From Candidatus Methylomirabilis sp. (GTDB lineage: Bacteria > Methylomirabilota > Methylomirabilia > Methylomirabilales > Methylomirabilaceae), in contig NSJM01000002.1 in the NCBI GenBank assembly GCA_002634395.1, positions 19,294-83,293 of the forward strand: 64,000 bases of DNA, read 5' to 3'. Shown one piece after another: positions 1-9,113 of the stretch; the stretch's first letter is position 1, and the number at the start of each line of letters is the position of its first letter. The position numbers were made by a program, and so were the translations under genes. Below the pieces are notes generated by a model, which was given only the letters and a program-made list of their open reading frames with translations, had not been told where the DNA came from and ran no database searches.

Positions 1-1250
1 TTCACAGTTCTATATACCGGCACTACGTCAACGGTTGCGCCCCGCTGTTCGAGATCCTTCGGCAACAGATCCCTCGCGACTTCGGCCCGTGGCAGCAGGA
101 TCTTCGCACCTTGCAGATCATACGGCTTCAGCGCCTCGATGACTCCCTCAGCGCGGAATTCCGCCGGGACCACGTCGGGGATCACGGCATATCTCTCCAG
201 CGCGTCGGCGGTTGCAGGTCCGATAGCACAGATCCTGGCGGCTCCCAGGCGTCTGGCATCCCGGCGAAGCTCACGTAGCCGGCAAAAAAAGGCATCGACG
301 CCGTTCGCGCTGGTAAAGATCACCCACTGGTAGCTTTCGAGCCACCCGATAGCCTGATCCAACGGCTCCCAGCTCTTGGGCGGTACGATCTCAATAAGGG
401 GAACCTCCAGAACCTCCGCGCCTTGTCCCTCCAGCAACTCACCGAAGCGACCCGCCTGCTCACGGGTCCTGGTCACAAGGATTCGTTTCCCGAAGAGCGG
501 CCGCCGCTCGAACCAGTTTAGCCGCTCTCGAAGCCGAACAACATCGCCGACCACCAGAACCGCAGGCGGCCCCATCCCGCGCATTTGGGCAAGTGCCACG
601 ATATTTTCGAGCGTACCAGTGACCGTTTCCTGTTCGGGCTTGGTGCCCCAGTGCATGACGGCGGCAGGCGTCTCTTTAGATCGACCATACCCGAGGAGCT
701 TGTCGACAATCGTTGGAAGATTGCTACAGCCCATGAGGAACACCAACGTTCCGACGCCGGTCGCAACTTTGTCCCAGGCGATTACCGACGTCTGTTTCGA
801 AGGATCCTCATGTCCGGTCAGAATGGCGACGGTCGAGGCGTAATCGCGGTGGGTGAGGGGGATGCCTGCATACGCCGGTACGGCTATCGCTGAAGTGATC
901 CCTGGAACAACCTCGAAGGGAATGCCTGCCTGAAACAGCTCCTCCCCTTCTTCGCCACCCCGCCCGAAGATAAACGGGTCACCCCCTTTCAGCCTCGCCA
1001 CCACCTTTCCGGCCAGAGCCTTGTCGATCAACAGGCGGTCGATCTCCGTCTGTGTGGCGGCATCGGCGTCGCCGCCCTTCTTACCGACGTAGATCAGCTC
1101 GGCGTCATGCTTCGCATAGGAAAGGAGGCGGGGATTAGCGAGGTAGTCATACACGATTACATCGGCCTCACGAAGACACGCGACGCCACGTAGTGTAAAA
1201 AGGCCTGGATCACCAGGCCCGGCGCCAATGAGATAGACCTTTCCCTTCAT
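1..1250 (-). CDS. cobA-hemD: Uroporphyrinogen-III C-methyltransferase / uroporphyrinogen-III synthase fusion (3' end outside window)
   Basis: My translation from the ATG at 1250 begins MKGKVYLIGAGPGDPGL, the SAM-binding start of the SUMT (CobA) family, followed by GGDPFIFGRGGEE and PGITSAIAVPAYAGIPLTHR. A second domain starting near LFGKRILVTRTREQAGRF is typical of HemD. The N-terminal half would methylate uroporphyrinogen III to precorrin-2 for siroheme, cobalamin or heme d1; the C-terminal half would close hydroxymethylbilane to uroporphyrinogen III. Its ATG overlaps the hemC stop by 4 nt (ATGA), so the two are translationally coupled. The reading frame is open to base 1, so the C-terminus of HemD lies outside the window. 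Fusions of these two activities are known in many anaerobes. Confidence 0.9.
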   Translation of the reverse strand, partial: MKGKVYLIGAGPGDPGLFTLRGVACLREADVIVYDYLANPRLLSYAKHDAELIYVGKKGGDADAATQTEIDRLLIDKALAGKVVARLKGGDPFIFGRGGEEGEELFQAGIPFEVVPGITSAIAVPAYAGIPLTHRDYASTVAILTGHEDPSKQTSVIAWDKVATGVGTLVFLMGCSNLPTIVDKLLGYGRSKETPAAVMHWGTKPEQETVTGTLENIVALAQMRGMGPPAVLVVGDVVRLRERLNWFERRPLFGKRILVTRTREQAGRFGELLEGQGAEVLEVPLIEIVPPKSWEPLDQAIGWLESYQWVIFTSANGVDAFFCRLRELRRDARRLGAARICAIGPATADALERYAVIPDVVPAEFRAEGVIEALKPYDLQGAKILLPRAEVARDLLPKDLEQRGATVDVVPVYRTV

Positions 1251-2194
1251 ATACGCTTCTCTCTAAGCTGAGTCTCAATCTCTCGGAGAATCTCCCCGGC
1301 TCCAGCAGTGAGCAGCGCCTCCGCTAACGCCTGTCCCGCCTGCTCGGGCGCATCGGCCTCCCCTCGAATGACGTGTTTGATCAGCCGCTTGCCATCCAGA
1401 CCGGCAACCATTCCAGTGAGAACGAGCGCCTCTCCTTCAATTTGGCCGAAGGCGGCGATCGGGGTCACGCAGCTGCCGCCCAGGCGTCGCAGGAAAGCCC
1501 GTTCCGCCATCGTGGCCTGTCGAGTCTCACGATGATTGAGCGTCTCCACAAGCTCGGCTACCCGCTGATCGTCCTCCCGGATTTCGATCGCTAATGCTCC
1601 CTGGCCGATTGCCGGCAGGCACACATCCGGCTGTAGGCACTCAGTAATCCGATCCTGCAGGCTAAGGCGGATGAGGCCCGCGGCTGCCAGGACCACGGCC
1701 TCGAGGTCAAGCGTCTCGAGCTTGTTCAGCCGCGTCTGCACATTGCCGCGCAGGGGAACGATCTGGAGGTCCGGGCGACGATGGAGGAGTTGGACTTGTC
1801 GGCGGAGGCTGCTGGTGCCGATCCTGGCCCCGCGAGGCAGCTCCGTGAACTGTAGACCGTGCCTGGCAACGAGCGCATCAAGCGGATCTTCACGTTGCGT
1901 GACGGCCCCCACCCGAAGGCTTGGCGCCAACTCCGCAGGCAGATCCTTCATGCTGTGGACCGCGAGGTCGATCCGGTGATCGAGCAGGGCCTCCTCGATC
2001 TCCTTCACAAAGAGACCCTTCCCACCCACCTGCGAAAGGGCCACATCGAGGAACTTGTCACCGGAGGTCTTGATCGGAATGATGGTTACTGTCAGACCAG
2101 GCCATTGTCGGCTCAGGTCTTCCGAAACGAGTCTCGCCTGACACAGCGCCAGCGGACTCCCACGCGTGCCCAGCTTTATCGAATCAGTGTCCAC
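1247..2194 (-). CDS. hemC: Porphobilinogen deaminase (hydroxymethylbilane synthase)
   Basis: The 315-residue product, normal for the family, polymerises four porphobilinogens into hydroxymethylbilane in the cytoplasm. It opens with IKLGTRGSPLAL, carries the substrate-binding stretch HSMKDLP near residue 80 and RIGTSSLRR near residue 125, and has the cofactor-attachment Cys242 in the context RRLGGSC. The start is GTG, preceded by an AGGTGAGG ribosome-binding site. It lies between hemA upstream and cobA-hemD downstream, all leftward, so three consecutive steps of tetrapyrrole synthesis are encoded in order. Confidence 0.96.
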   Translation of the reverse strand: MDTDSIKLGTRGSPLALCQARLVSEDLSRQWPGLTVTIIPIKTSGDKFLDVALSQVGGKGLFVKEIEEALLDHRIDLAVHSMKDLPAELAPSLRVGAVTQREDPLDALVARHGLQFTELPRGARIGTSSLRRQVQLLHRRPDLQIVPLRGNVQTRLNKLETLDLEAVVLAAAGLIRLSLQDRITECLQPDVCLPAIGQGALAIEIREDDQRVAELVETLNHRETRQATMAERAFLRRLGGSCVTPIAAFGQIEGEALVLTGMVAGLDGKRLIKHVIRGEADAPEQAGQALAEALLTAGAGEILREIETQLREKRI

Positions 2195-2244
2195 GTCTTC
2201 GCCTCACCTTTGTGCCTCGCACCCCGCGTCTGAAACCCAGAATG

Positions 2245-2272
2245 TTGAACCTTGAACATTGAACTGTGAACG
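2245..2272. repeat. Four tandem heptads of TTGAAC-type between hemA and hemC
   Basis: Reading the + strand gives TTGAACC, TTGAACA, TTGAACT and GTGAACG back to back, in perfect 7-bp phase, inside the hemA-hemC junction. A second array of the same kind lies at 3581-3608 in the next junction upstream. Confidence 0.75.
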
Positions 2273-2275
2273 CCT

Positions 2276-3544
2276 CTACTCATCCCCAATGCCAAAGAGT
2301 CTCCGCAGCACATCTACGTAAAGGTGGCCCTCTTTCAGAGCCGACTGGCGTTTCAATTCCGTCGTCGGCTCGTGTAAAATCTTATTGACGATCGAGCTGG
2401 TCATGAGGGAAATAGCATGCCGCTCCTCCGGCGTCAAGTCCTGCAGCTTCGAAAAAATCTTTTGGAGTTCCTCCTCGCGGATCGATTCGACCTTCTTACG
2501 CATAGCAACGATGGTCGGAACGACATGGAGGCTCGCAAGCCACTCGGCAAATTGCCTGACCTCACGGTCGATCAATCCCTCTGCGACATCCGCTTCGCGC
2601 TGCCGTTCGCGAAGATTGGCCTGCACCACTCCCTGAAGATCATCAAGGTCATAGAGGTACACATTATCGATTTCGTTCGCCGCGGGATCGATATCCCTGG
2701 GAACGGCAATGTCGATCACGAATATCGGACGGTTACGGCGCTGCAGGGCGATCTCCTGAAAGTCAGCCTTGGAGAGGATCTGGTGCGGGGCGCCGGTCGA
2801 ACTGATGATGATGTCGGCCCCGACCATCTCCAACTTGGCGTGATCGTACGGGACAGCCCGACCACCCCATCGCTCGGCCAATTCTACCGCGCGATCGAAA
2901 TTCCGATTGGCCACAATAACCGTACCTACACCATCAGCCAGCAAATGTTTAGCCGATAACTCCGACATCTTCCCGGCCCCGATCAGCATGACCGTGCGAC
3001 CCGTCAGGGCGCCGAAGATCTTCTTGGCCAACTCGATGGCGGCGGTTGAAACTGAGACGGCCGAGGTTGCAATCCCGGTCTCGGTTCGAACCCGTTTTGC
3101 GACGCGCAACGCCCTGTCCATAAGGGCATTGAGAATCGAACCCGTGGCATCCTGCTCAATGGCAATCGCGTACGCCGCCTTGACTTGACCCAGGATCTGG
3201 GATTCACCAACCACCATCGCGTCAAGGCTCGACGCGACACGGAAGATATGCCGGATGGCCTGATCGGCGGTCAGCAAATACAGAGAGGACTCAAAGGCCT
3301 GTGGCAAAAGCTTGTGTCGTTCGGCCAGGCACTCCACAAGGAATCGGCGCGCGCCCTCTACGTCGTCTACAACAGCGTATGCCTCCACCCTGTTGCAGGT
3401 CGAGAGGATCATCCGCTCGAGGATTTGCCCGCATCCGCCAAGCTCCTCCAAGACTTCCGGCAACTCCGACTCCGGAATGTGGAGTTTCTCCCGGAGTTCA
3501 ATCGGCGCTGTCTTATGGCTCAGACCCAGAACAATAATTTCCAT
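2276..3544 (-). CDS. hemA: Glutamyl-tRNA reductase
   Basis: This 422-residue enzyme reduces glutamyl-tRNA(Glu) to glutamate-1-semialdehyde, the first step of the C5 pathway to 5-aminolevulinate. The N-terminal catalytic domain has LSTCNRVE with the nucleophile Cys50. The middle part shows MVVGESQILGQVK and the NADPH-binding GAGKMSELSAKHL, and the C-terminal dimerisation helix is present, so it is complete. It starts with ATG at 3544. It follows the ccsA/hemX gene leftward and precedes hemC, an arrangement common in many bacteria. No hemL is seen in the window. Confidence 0.96.
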   Translation of the reverse strand: MEIIVLGLSHKTAPIELREKLHIPESELPEVLEELGGCGQILERMILSTCNRVEAYAVVDDVEGARRFLVECLAERHKLLPQAFESSLYLLTADQAIRHIFRVASSLDAMVVGESQILGQVKAAYAIAIEQDATGSILNALMDRALRVAKRVRTETGIATSAVSVSTAAIELAKKIFGALTGRTVMLIGAGKMSELSAKHLLADGVGTVIVANRNFDRAVELAERWGGRAVPYDHAKLEMVGADIIISSTGAPHQILSKADFQEIALQRRNRPIFVIDIAVPRDIDPAANEIDNVYLYDLDDLQGVVQANLRERQREADVAEGLIDREVRQFAEWLASLHVVPTIVAMRKKVESIREEELQKIFSKLQDLTPEERHAISLMTSSIVNKILHEPTTELKRQSALKEGHLYVDVLRRLFGIGDE

Positions 3545-3580
3545 GGCAGCTTTGTAGGTCCAGGTTCCTAATTCCGGGTT

Positions 3581-3608
3581 TTCAACCTTGAACTTTGCAC
3601 CTTGAACT
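3581..3608. repeat. Second array of four 7-bp repeats, between ccsA/hemX and hemA
   Basis: The + strand reads TTCAACC, TTGAACT, TTGCACC, TTGAACT with strict 7-bp spacing. It matches the array at 2245-2272 and again sits in a gene junction of the hem operon. Confidence 0.7.
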
Positions 3609-3613
3609 TTCCA

Positions 3614-4423
3614 TCAAAATGCGTGCGTCCCTCTGATGAGAAGATTCGCCACAAGGAAACCAAAGACGACCCCACAAAACCCAATGATCGACAGAATGGC
3701 AGCCTTTCGGCCCCGCCAGCCCCCTGCCAGCCGTCCATGCAACAGGGCCGCGTAGAAGACCCAGGTAATGGTCGACCATATCTGCCTGCCGTCCCAGGAC
3801 AGGAAAGAACCCCATACAGAATAGCTCAACAGTACACCGCTTAACAGGCCGAGGGTCAGCAGCGGGAAGCCCAGCGTCAGACTGAAGTGGCACAGATCGT
3901 CGAGGAGCTTCAACGAGGGAAGGCGCTCGAAGAGAATTCCAGGATGCCTCGATTTGAGCAGCCATTCCTGGACCAGGAACATCAATGCCCCGCAGCAGGC
4001 GAGGGCAAAGGCGGCGTTTCCGAGAAGGGTCAGGATCACATGCGTCCAGACCCCGAAGTTCTTCAGTGGGGGGGATAGCGTCTCGATCGTCTTGGGTAGG
4101 GCGGCCGATGCCCCGAGCAGGAGGACCACCAACGGGATTGCAAACGAACCGATCACCTTGCTTTCGTAGTGCACCTCGGTGACGATGTAGACAGCAACCG
4201 TAGCCCACGCATAAAAGGAAAGCCAATCGGCAAGATTGGCTGGTGGGCGACCCTGCTGGTAGAGATGAACCGCCAAGGCTCCCGTATGCAGAACAAACCC
4301 GACTCGGGTTAAGATACCCGCAGCCCTGAGAAGCTTGCCGGGCCTCGCGATAAGGGAGCCCATATACGCCAGGCTCGCGCTCAGATAGAACAGCAATGCG
4401 AGATACGTGAGGGTTAGTTCCAT
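3614..4423 (-). CDS. Cytochrome c assembly membrane protein, CcsA/HemX family
   Basis: This 269-residue integral membrane protein has about eight hydrophobic segments. Near the C-terminal third it carries WGSFLSWDGRQIWSTITW, the tryptophan-rich heme-handling signature of the CcsA/CcmC family. Members deliver or hold heme for cytochrome c maturation; the form encoded next to hemA is often called HemX and can also influence glutamyl-tRNA reductase levels. The gene follows nrdR by 43 nt and precedes hemA on the same strand. Whether it is a true CcsA (system II) or a HemX-type protein cannot be settled without its partner CcsB/ResB, which is not in the window. Confidence 0.85.
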   Translation of the reverse strand: MELTLTYLALLFYLSASLAYMGSLIARPGKLLRAAGILTRVGFVLHTGALAVHLYQQGRPPANLADWLSFYAWATVAVYIVTEVHYESKVIGSFAIPLVVLLLGASAALPKTIETLSPPLKNFGVWTHVILTLLGNAAFALACCGALMFLVQEWLLKSRHPGILFERLPSLKLLDDLCHFSLTLGFPLLTLGLLSGVLLSYSVWGSFLSWDGRQIWSTITWVFYAALLHGRLAGGWRGRKAAILSIIGFCGVVFGFLVANLLIRGTHAF

Positions 4424-4466
4424 CGCCGCTTCGAGAGCCGAATCCCGAAGGACTCATTACGGCCCG

Positions 4467-4940
4467 TTACGGGGCTCCCCGACGCCTCCCCCCTTTCCGG
4501 AGATCCTTGACCTCCTCGACAAACTGACTGACGTCCTTGAACTGGCGATACACCGATGCAAAACGGACGTACGCGACCTTATCGATCTCGTGGAGCCGCT
4601 CCATGATCAACTCACCAATCTCAGCAGAAGGCATCTCGCGCTCCGTCTTCTCCGCAAGGCGGCCCTCAATCTCATCCACAATCTTCTCGAGTTGGGCAAC
4701 GCTGACAGGTCGCTTCTGCGTTGCCTTGTGCAATCCCGCCAAAATCTTGTGCCGGTCGAACGGCTCCCGACGTCCATCCGTCTTAATGACCATGAAGTGG
4801 ATCTCTTCGATCCGCTCGTACGTCGTGAAACGCCTGAGACACTGCCGACATTGACGGCGGCGGCGAACCACCTCGCCATCCTTGCCCTCACGAGAATCGA
4901 CGACCTTTTCTTCGAGACTGCCGCAGTAGGGACACTTCAC
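4467..4940 (-). CDS. nrdR: Transcriptional repressor NrdR
   Basis: The 157-residue product has the family's usual length. It opens with a zinc ribbon (MKCPYCGSLEEKVVDSR, then RRRRQCRQCLRRFTTYER), with four cysteines in two CxxC pairs, followed by an ATP-cone domain. NrdR represses ribonucleotide reductase genes in response to bound ATP/dATP. It starts with GTG at 4940, 21 nt after glyA, in a leftward run with glyA and the hem genes; glyA-nrdR neighbours are frequent in bacteria. Confidence 0.96.
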   Translation of the reverse strand: MKCPYCGSLEEKVVDSREGKDGEVVRRRRQCRQCLRRFTTYERIEEIHFMVIKTDGRREPFDRHKILAGLHKATQKRPVSVAQLEKIVDEIEGRLAEKTEREMPSAEIGELIMERLHEIDKVAYVRFASVYRQFKDVSQFVEEVKDLRKGGRRRGAP

Positions 4941-4961
4941 GAGTGAGCCCCTCGGAGGATT

Positions 4962-6230
4962 TTAGGCCAGGTGGGGAGAAGAGAGGGCAAGCTGCTCTCG
5001 GTACAACGGGAAGGAGTCACACAGCTCTTTCACGCGGGCCGCGACTCCAGAAAGGGCCGCAGCGCTTGAAACATCTTGAAGGGCGTCGGCAATGAGGTTT
5101 GCGATCTCGCCCATTTCAGCTTCACGCATCCCACGAGTGGTCACTGCCGGCGTCCCGATTCGAATGCCGGAGGTCACAGTCGGCTTTGCCTCATCGAAGG
5201 GGATGGCGTTCTTGTTGGCCGTGATCCCAGCCTGATCCAGCGCGACCTCGGCCGCCTTCCCCGTCAGCCCTTTCCCTCGCAGATCGATCAGGAGGAGATG
5301 AGTATCGGTTCCGCCGGAGACCAGACGGAAGCCATGACCTTGCAACGCCTCTGCTAATGCCTTTGCGTTCGCCACGATCTGACGCTGATAGGAGGCGAAT
5401 TCCGGCGTGAGCGCCTCAGCAAACGCCACCGCCTTAGCCGCAATAATGTGCATCAGCGGACCGCCCTGCATTCCGGGAAAGACCTGCTTATTCAGGGCCG
5501 GGGCATACGCTGCCTTACACATGATCATCCCGCCTCGTGGACCCCGAAGCGTCTTGTGGGTGGTGGTGGTGACGAACTCAGCGTGGGGGATGGGGCTTGG
5601 GTGCAGCTTGGCTACGATCAGTCCGGCGATGTGGGCGATATCGGTCATGACGAGCGCGCCGGTCTCTTTCGCAATCTCGCCGAACTTCGCAAAGTCGAGG
5701 ATTCTAGGATAGGCGCTGGCGCCGACTACGATCATCTTGGGCCTGTGCGTCTTGGCCAGTGATCGGAGTGTATCAAAGTCCACCTGTTCCGTCGTCCTGT
5801 CTACGCCGTACGGAATTACCTTGAAAAAGCGGCCCGAGAAGTTGACCGGGCTGCCGTGCGACAGGTGACCTCCGTGCGACAGGTTCAGCCCAAGAATTGT
5901 ATCCCCGGGCTCCAGAACAGAAAAGTACACAGCCATATTGGCCTGCGTGCCGGAATGCGGCTGGACGTTGACGTGGTCGGCGCCAAAGAGTCGCTTGGCT
6001 CGATCGATCGCCAGATTCTCCGCCATGTCGACAAACTCGCACCCACCGTAGTAGCGTCGTCCCGGGTACCCCTCGGCATATTTGTTGGTCAGTGTAGACC
6101 CGGCCGCCTCCATCACCGCAGTGCTGACAAAGTTTTCCGAGGCAATTAACTCTAACTTACCGGCCTGGCGGTCGGTCTCGAGTCGAATGACTTCAGCAAT
6201 CTCCGGGTCAACATCAATAAGGTGCTTCAC
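4962..6230 (-). CDS. glyA: Serine hydroxymethyltransferase
   Basis: This 422-residue PLP enzyme interconverts serine plus tetrahydrofolate with glycine plus 5,10-methylene-tetrahydrofolate. Visible landmarks are [25 protein letters not shown] and the PLP-binding Lys226 in [15 protein letters not shown]. It starts with GTG at 6230, with AGGAGA 8-10 nt upstream. It is the first gene of the leftward run that continues into nrdR and the hem genes, driven by the promoter at 6278-6306. Confidence 0.97.
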   Translation of the reverse strand: MKHLIDVDPEIAEVIRLETDRQAGKLELIASENFVSTAVMEAAGSTLTNKYAEGYPGRRYYGGCEFVDMAENLAIDRAKRLFGADHVNVQPHSGTQANMAVYFSVLEPGDTILGLNLSHGGHLSHGSPVNFSGRFFKVIPYGVDRTTEQVDFDTLRSLAKTHRPKMIVVGASAYPRILDFAKFGEIAKETGALVMTDIAHIAGLIVAKLHPSPIPHAEFVTTTTHKTLRGPRGGMIMCKAAYAPALNKQVFPGMQGGPLMHIIAAKAVAFAEALTPEFASYQRQIVANAKALAEALQGHGFRLVSGGTDTHLLLIDLRGKGLTGKAAEVALDQAGITANKNAIPFDEAKPTVTSGIRIGTPAVTTRGMREAEMGEIANLIADALQDVSSAAALSGVAARVKELCDSFPLYREQLALSSPHLA

Positions 6231-6277
6231 GCTTCGGCTCTCCTGATGACAATAGATGAGGACTCAAATCATGATAA

Positions 6278-6306
6278 ATCGTAATCCCGAGACCTTCTCT
6301 TGTCAA
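6278..6306 (-). promoter_or_regulatory. Sigma-70-type promoter of the glyA-nrdR-hem run
   Basis: On the minus strand TTGACA (6306-6301) is followed after 17 nt by TACGAT (6283-6278). The transcript would start about 40 nt before the glyA GTG. Confidence 0.65.
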
Positions 6307-6398
6307 GGCAAAATGGGTTGAAATCTGGAACTCCAAGAGTTGTGAGGTGCAACGACGGGCTTGCGCCTCGCGCAACCTTCTGGCACAATAACAGCGCG

Positions 6399-7802
6399 AT
6401 GGCTGAAACCCTTCTTGATAAAGTCTGGCGAGCTCATACGGTTCGGGCGCTTCCTTCCGGACAGACGCAGCTTTTTGTCGGCCTGCATTTAATCCACGAG
6501 GTGACCAGCCCGCAGGCGTTTCAAATGCTGCGGGAGGTGGGGCTTACGGTCCGCTACCCCGAGCGGACCTTTGCGACCCTCGACCATATCGTCCCGACCG
6601 CCTCACAACTCCGCCCCTTCGTCGACCCGATGGCCGAGGAGATGACCGCCCACTTGACCCGAAACTGCAAGGAGTTCGGCATCTCGTTCTTTGATCTGGA
6701 CAGCAGTCGGCAGGGGATCGTTCATGTCATCGGGCCGGAGCTCGGGTTGACCCAGCCTGGCATGACCATCGCCTGCGGCGATAGCCACACTTCTACTCAC
6801 GGGGCGCTTGGGGCGCTGGCGTTCGGCATCGGTACCAGCCAGGTACGCGATGTCCTTGCCACACAGTGCCTGGCGATGGCAAAGCCAAAGCTCCGGCAAA
6901 TCCGGATCGAAGGCAGGCTGGCGCGTGGGGTCTATGCCAAGGACGCCATCCTCACCATCATCCGCCGACTGGGCGTAATGGGCGGGGTCGGCTACGCGTA
7001 TGAGTACGCAGGCTCGGCCGTTACCGCGATGTCGATGGAGGAACGCCTGACCATCTGCAACATGAGCATCGAGGGCGGGGCACGCGTCGGCTATGTAAAT
7101 CCAGACGTAACGACCTTCGAATACCTGAAGGGCCGCCTCTTCGCGCCGCAGGGTGAGGCCTTTGAGCGGGCCGTGGCCTGGTGGACGGGCATGGCGACCG
7201 ATCCCGACGCCATCTTTGACGATGTCGTGCTCCTCCATGCCCACTCGATCGAGCCCATGCTGACCTGGGGCATCAACCCCGGGCAATCAATAGGTGTGAG
7301 TGAGCGGATCCCGCATCCACACGACGCACCCGATATGGACAGGACCGCCTGGGCCGAGGCGCTGGCTTTCATGGATCTGCAGTCCGGCCAGCCGATCGCC
7401 GGAACGCCGATCGATGTCGCCTTCATCGGCTCCTGCACCAACGGACGTCTTTCTGACTTGCGGGTTGCGGCTGAGGTTGTCCGGGGGCGCAAGGTGGCGA
7501 AGGGTATCCGGGCGCTCGTCGTCCCAGGCTCCCAGGCAGTAGCCGGCGCAGCCGAGGCCGAGGGGCTGCGCGAGATTTTTCAGGAGGCCGGGTTCGAGTG
7601 GCGCAAGGCCGGCTGTTCGCTCTGTCTCGGGATGAATGAGGATAAGCTGACAGGTCGAGAGATCTGTGCCGCTTCCAGTAACCGGAACTTCAAGGGGCGC
7701 ATGGGAAGCCCCACGGGGAGAACCCTCCTCATGAGCCCGGCTATGGTGGCCGCGGCAGCCATCCAGGGACAGGTCGCGGACGTGCGGGAGATGCTGCCAT
7801 GA
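6399..7802 (+). CDS. leuC: 3-isopropylmalate dehydratase large subunit
   Basis: With LeuD this subunit isomerises 2-isopropylmalate to 3-isopropylmalate in leucine synthesis. I choose the ATG at 6399 ([13 protein letters not shown]), which gives 467 residues, the family's usual size. The frame is open further upstream, but that stretch does not look like LeuC. The aconitase-fold signatures [21 protein letters not shown] and SCTNGR are present, and [10 protein letters not shown] supplies the remaining iron-sulfur cysteines. The stop overlaps the leuD start (ATGA). No leuA or leuB is nearby. Confidence 0.95.
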   Translation: MAETLLDKVWRAHTVRALPSGQTQLFVGLHLIHEVTSPQAFQMLREVGLTVRYPERTFATLDHIVPTASQLRPFVDPMAEEMTAHLTRNCKEFGISFFDLDSSRQGIVHVIGPELGLTQPGMTIACGDSHTSTHGALGALAFGIGTSQVRDVLATQCLAMAKPKLRQIRIEGRLARGVYAKDAILTIIRRLGVMGGVGYAYEYAGSAVTAMSMEERLTICNMSIEGGARVGYVNPDVTTFEYLKGRLFAPQGEAFERAVAWWTGMATDPDAIFDDVVLLHAHSIEPMLTWGINPGQSIGVSERIPHPHDAPDMDRTAWAEALAFMDLQSGQPIAGTPIDVAFIGSCTNGRLSDLRVAAEVVRGRKVAKGIRALVVPGSQAVAGAAEAEGLREIFQEAGFEWRKAGCSLCLGMNEDKLTGREICAASSNRNFKGRMGSPTGRTLLMSPAMVAAAAIQGQVADVREMLP

Positions 7803-8395
7803 GGCAGGACGATCTTCGACGCGAGATCCGCGGTCGCGCGATTTCGCTGCCAGGCAACGATATCGATACCGATCGGATCATCCCCGCCCGCTTTCTGAAA
7901 TGCATCACCTTCGAGGGGCTTGAGGCGCACGTCTTTGAGGACGACCGTCGGCAGAGGCCGGATCACCCGTTCAATCAGGCCAGGTACCAGGGGGCAACGA
8001 TCCTGGTCGTCGGTCAAAACTTCGGCTGCGGCTCCTCGCGAGAGCATGCGCCGGAAGCACTTAGGCGCTGGGGCATCCGAGGTATCGTGGGTGAGTCGTT
8101 CGCCGAGATCTTCTTCGGCAACTGTACGGCGATTGGGCTCCCTTGTCTGACGCTGGATGCCGAAGGCGTTGCCTTGCTGGGAGAGATCGTGTTGCGGCGT
8201 CCGGAGCAGGAAGTCCTGCTGGATATCGAACACCGACTGGTTCGTGTCGGCGAACGGAGCATCCCGGCCATGATCCCGAATGGCACTCGCAATCAGTTCC
8301 TGACGGGGACCTGGAACGCCACGGGCGTCCTGCTGGAGGCGGAACATGAAATCGACCGGATTGCCAGGAGCCTCCCCTACATCTCCGGGCACTGA
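7799..8395 (+). CDS. leuD: 3-isopropylmalate dehydratase small subunit
   Basis: The 198-residue swivel-domain subunit pairs with LeuC. It has the typical [14 protein letters not shown] near the start, [14 protein letters not shown] in the middle and [10 protein letters not shown] afterwards. Its ATG overlaps the leuC stop by 4 nt, so the subunits are co-translated. Confidence 0.95.
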   Translation: MRQDDLRREIRGRAISLPGNDIDTDRIIPARFLKCITFEGLEAHVFEDDRRQRPDHPFNQARYQGATILVVGQNFGCGSSREHAPEALRRWGIRGIVGESFAEIFFGNCTAIGLPCLTLDAEGVALLGEIVLRRPEQEVLLDIEHRLVRVGERSIPAMIPNGTRNQFLTGTWNATGVLLEAEHEIDRIARSLPYISGH

Positions 8396-8513
8396 AGTGC
8401 CGATCGTTCTGGCCCACCAGATCGTTACCCGCTTCTAACCGGTCAGTATCCCAACACTTTCTTCTGTTATCCGGCTCCTACGGCAACGCCAGCACATACT
8501 CAGAGATTGCCAG

Positions 8514-8942
8514 CTACTTCACCACGTACCCACGCGCGCTCATGCAGGCGGCATAGGCTCGATCGAATCCTCCCTGGCTCTTCCCGTACGCGGTGCCCCC
8601 GCCGGACAAGGCACCGCCGACCGCACCAGTGGCCGCCCCGACAGCCGCGCCCGTGCCGGGACTACCGGTTATCGCCCCACCAACCACCCCCACTGCGGCG
8701 CCCCCGAGCGCGCCCAACACCGCGCCGGCGCCGGCGCCCCTGGCGGTCTCCCCCCCACCGGAGACATATCCGGTCTGCTGTCTCGCCCACTCCTGGCACT
8801 CGGACTGATCGCGATTAATCTGCTCTGGCGTCTGCCCATGCTGCGGATAGGCGTAGTAGTTAGGCCGCGACTCTGTCGTCGCACAGCCTGTGACCGCAAT
8901 TCCAAAGCTCAGCATGAGAAGCCACGCGCCCATACGCTTCAT
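8514..8942 (-). CDS. Glycine-zipper lipoprotein of unknown function
   Basis: This 142-residue protein has a short lipoprotein signal peptide ending in a lipobox (AVTGC, Cys19). A Gln- and Glu-rich middle follows, then about 60 residues made almost entirely of Gly, Ala and Val in GxxxG steps, the pattern of glycine-zipper outer-membrane proteins. It stands alone between leuD (convergent) and glnA, preceded by a GAGGAG ribosome-binding site. Glycine-zipper lipoproteins are usually small envelope proteins without assigned function, and I assign none here. Confidence 0.8.
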   Translation of the reverse strand: MKRMGAWLLMLSFGIAVTGCATTESRPNYYAYPQHGQTPEQINRDQSECQEWARQQTGYVSGGGETARGAGAGAVLGALGGAAVGVVGGAITGSPGTGAAVGAATGAVGGALSGGGTAYGKSQGGFDRAYAACMSARGYVVK

Positions 8943-9057
8943 CTTTTTTCTCCTCTTCTCCAGATTCAGGACGGATGCCGGTTATGCTACCAAAGTCTTA
9001 ATGGTAGCATGACGGCTCTGGACCTCGCAAGTTGTGTCGGAGGCCTGGGAAGAAACA

Positions 9058-9090
9058 AAACGGCCCCGGATAATCCATCCGGGGCCGTTT
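9058..9090 (-). terminator. Rho-independent terminator after glnA
   Basis: A 13-bp perfect stem (AAACGGCCCCGGA with its complement) encloses a 7-nt loop. On the minus strand it is followed by a T-rich stretch, 24 nt after the glnA stop. Confidence 0.85.
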
Positions 9091-9113
9091 GCAGAACGCA
9101 GAACCGAGAATGC

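Noticed and set aside
518..893. Several ORFs of 80-155 codons opposite or within cobA-hemD
   Set aside because: They are out-of-frame shadows of the SUMT/HemD coding sequence, which has clear family motifs.
3582..4457. 291-codon leftward ORF in another frame across ccsA/hemX
   Set aside because: It overlaps the membrane protein almost completely and lacks hydrophobic or family patterns; the CcsA/HemX frame carries the tryptophan-rich signature.
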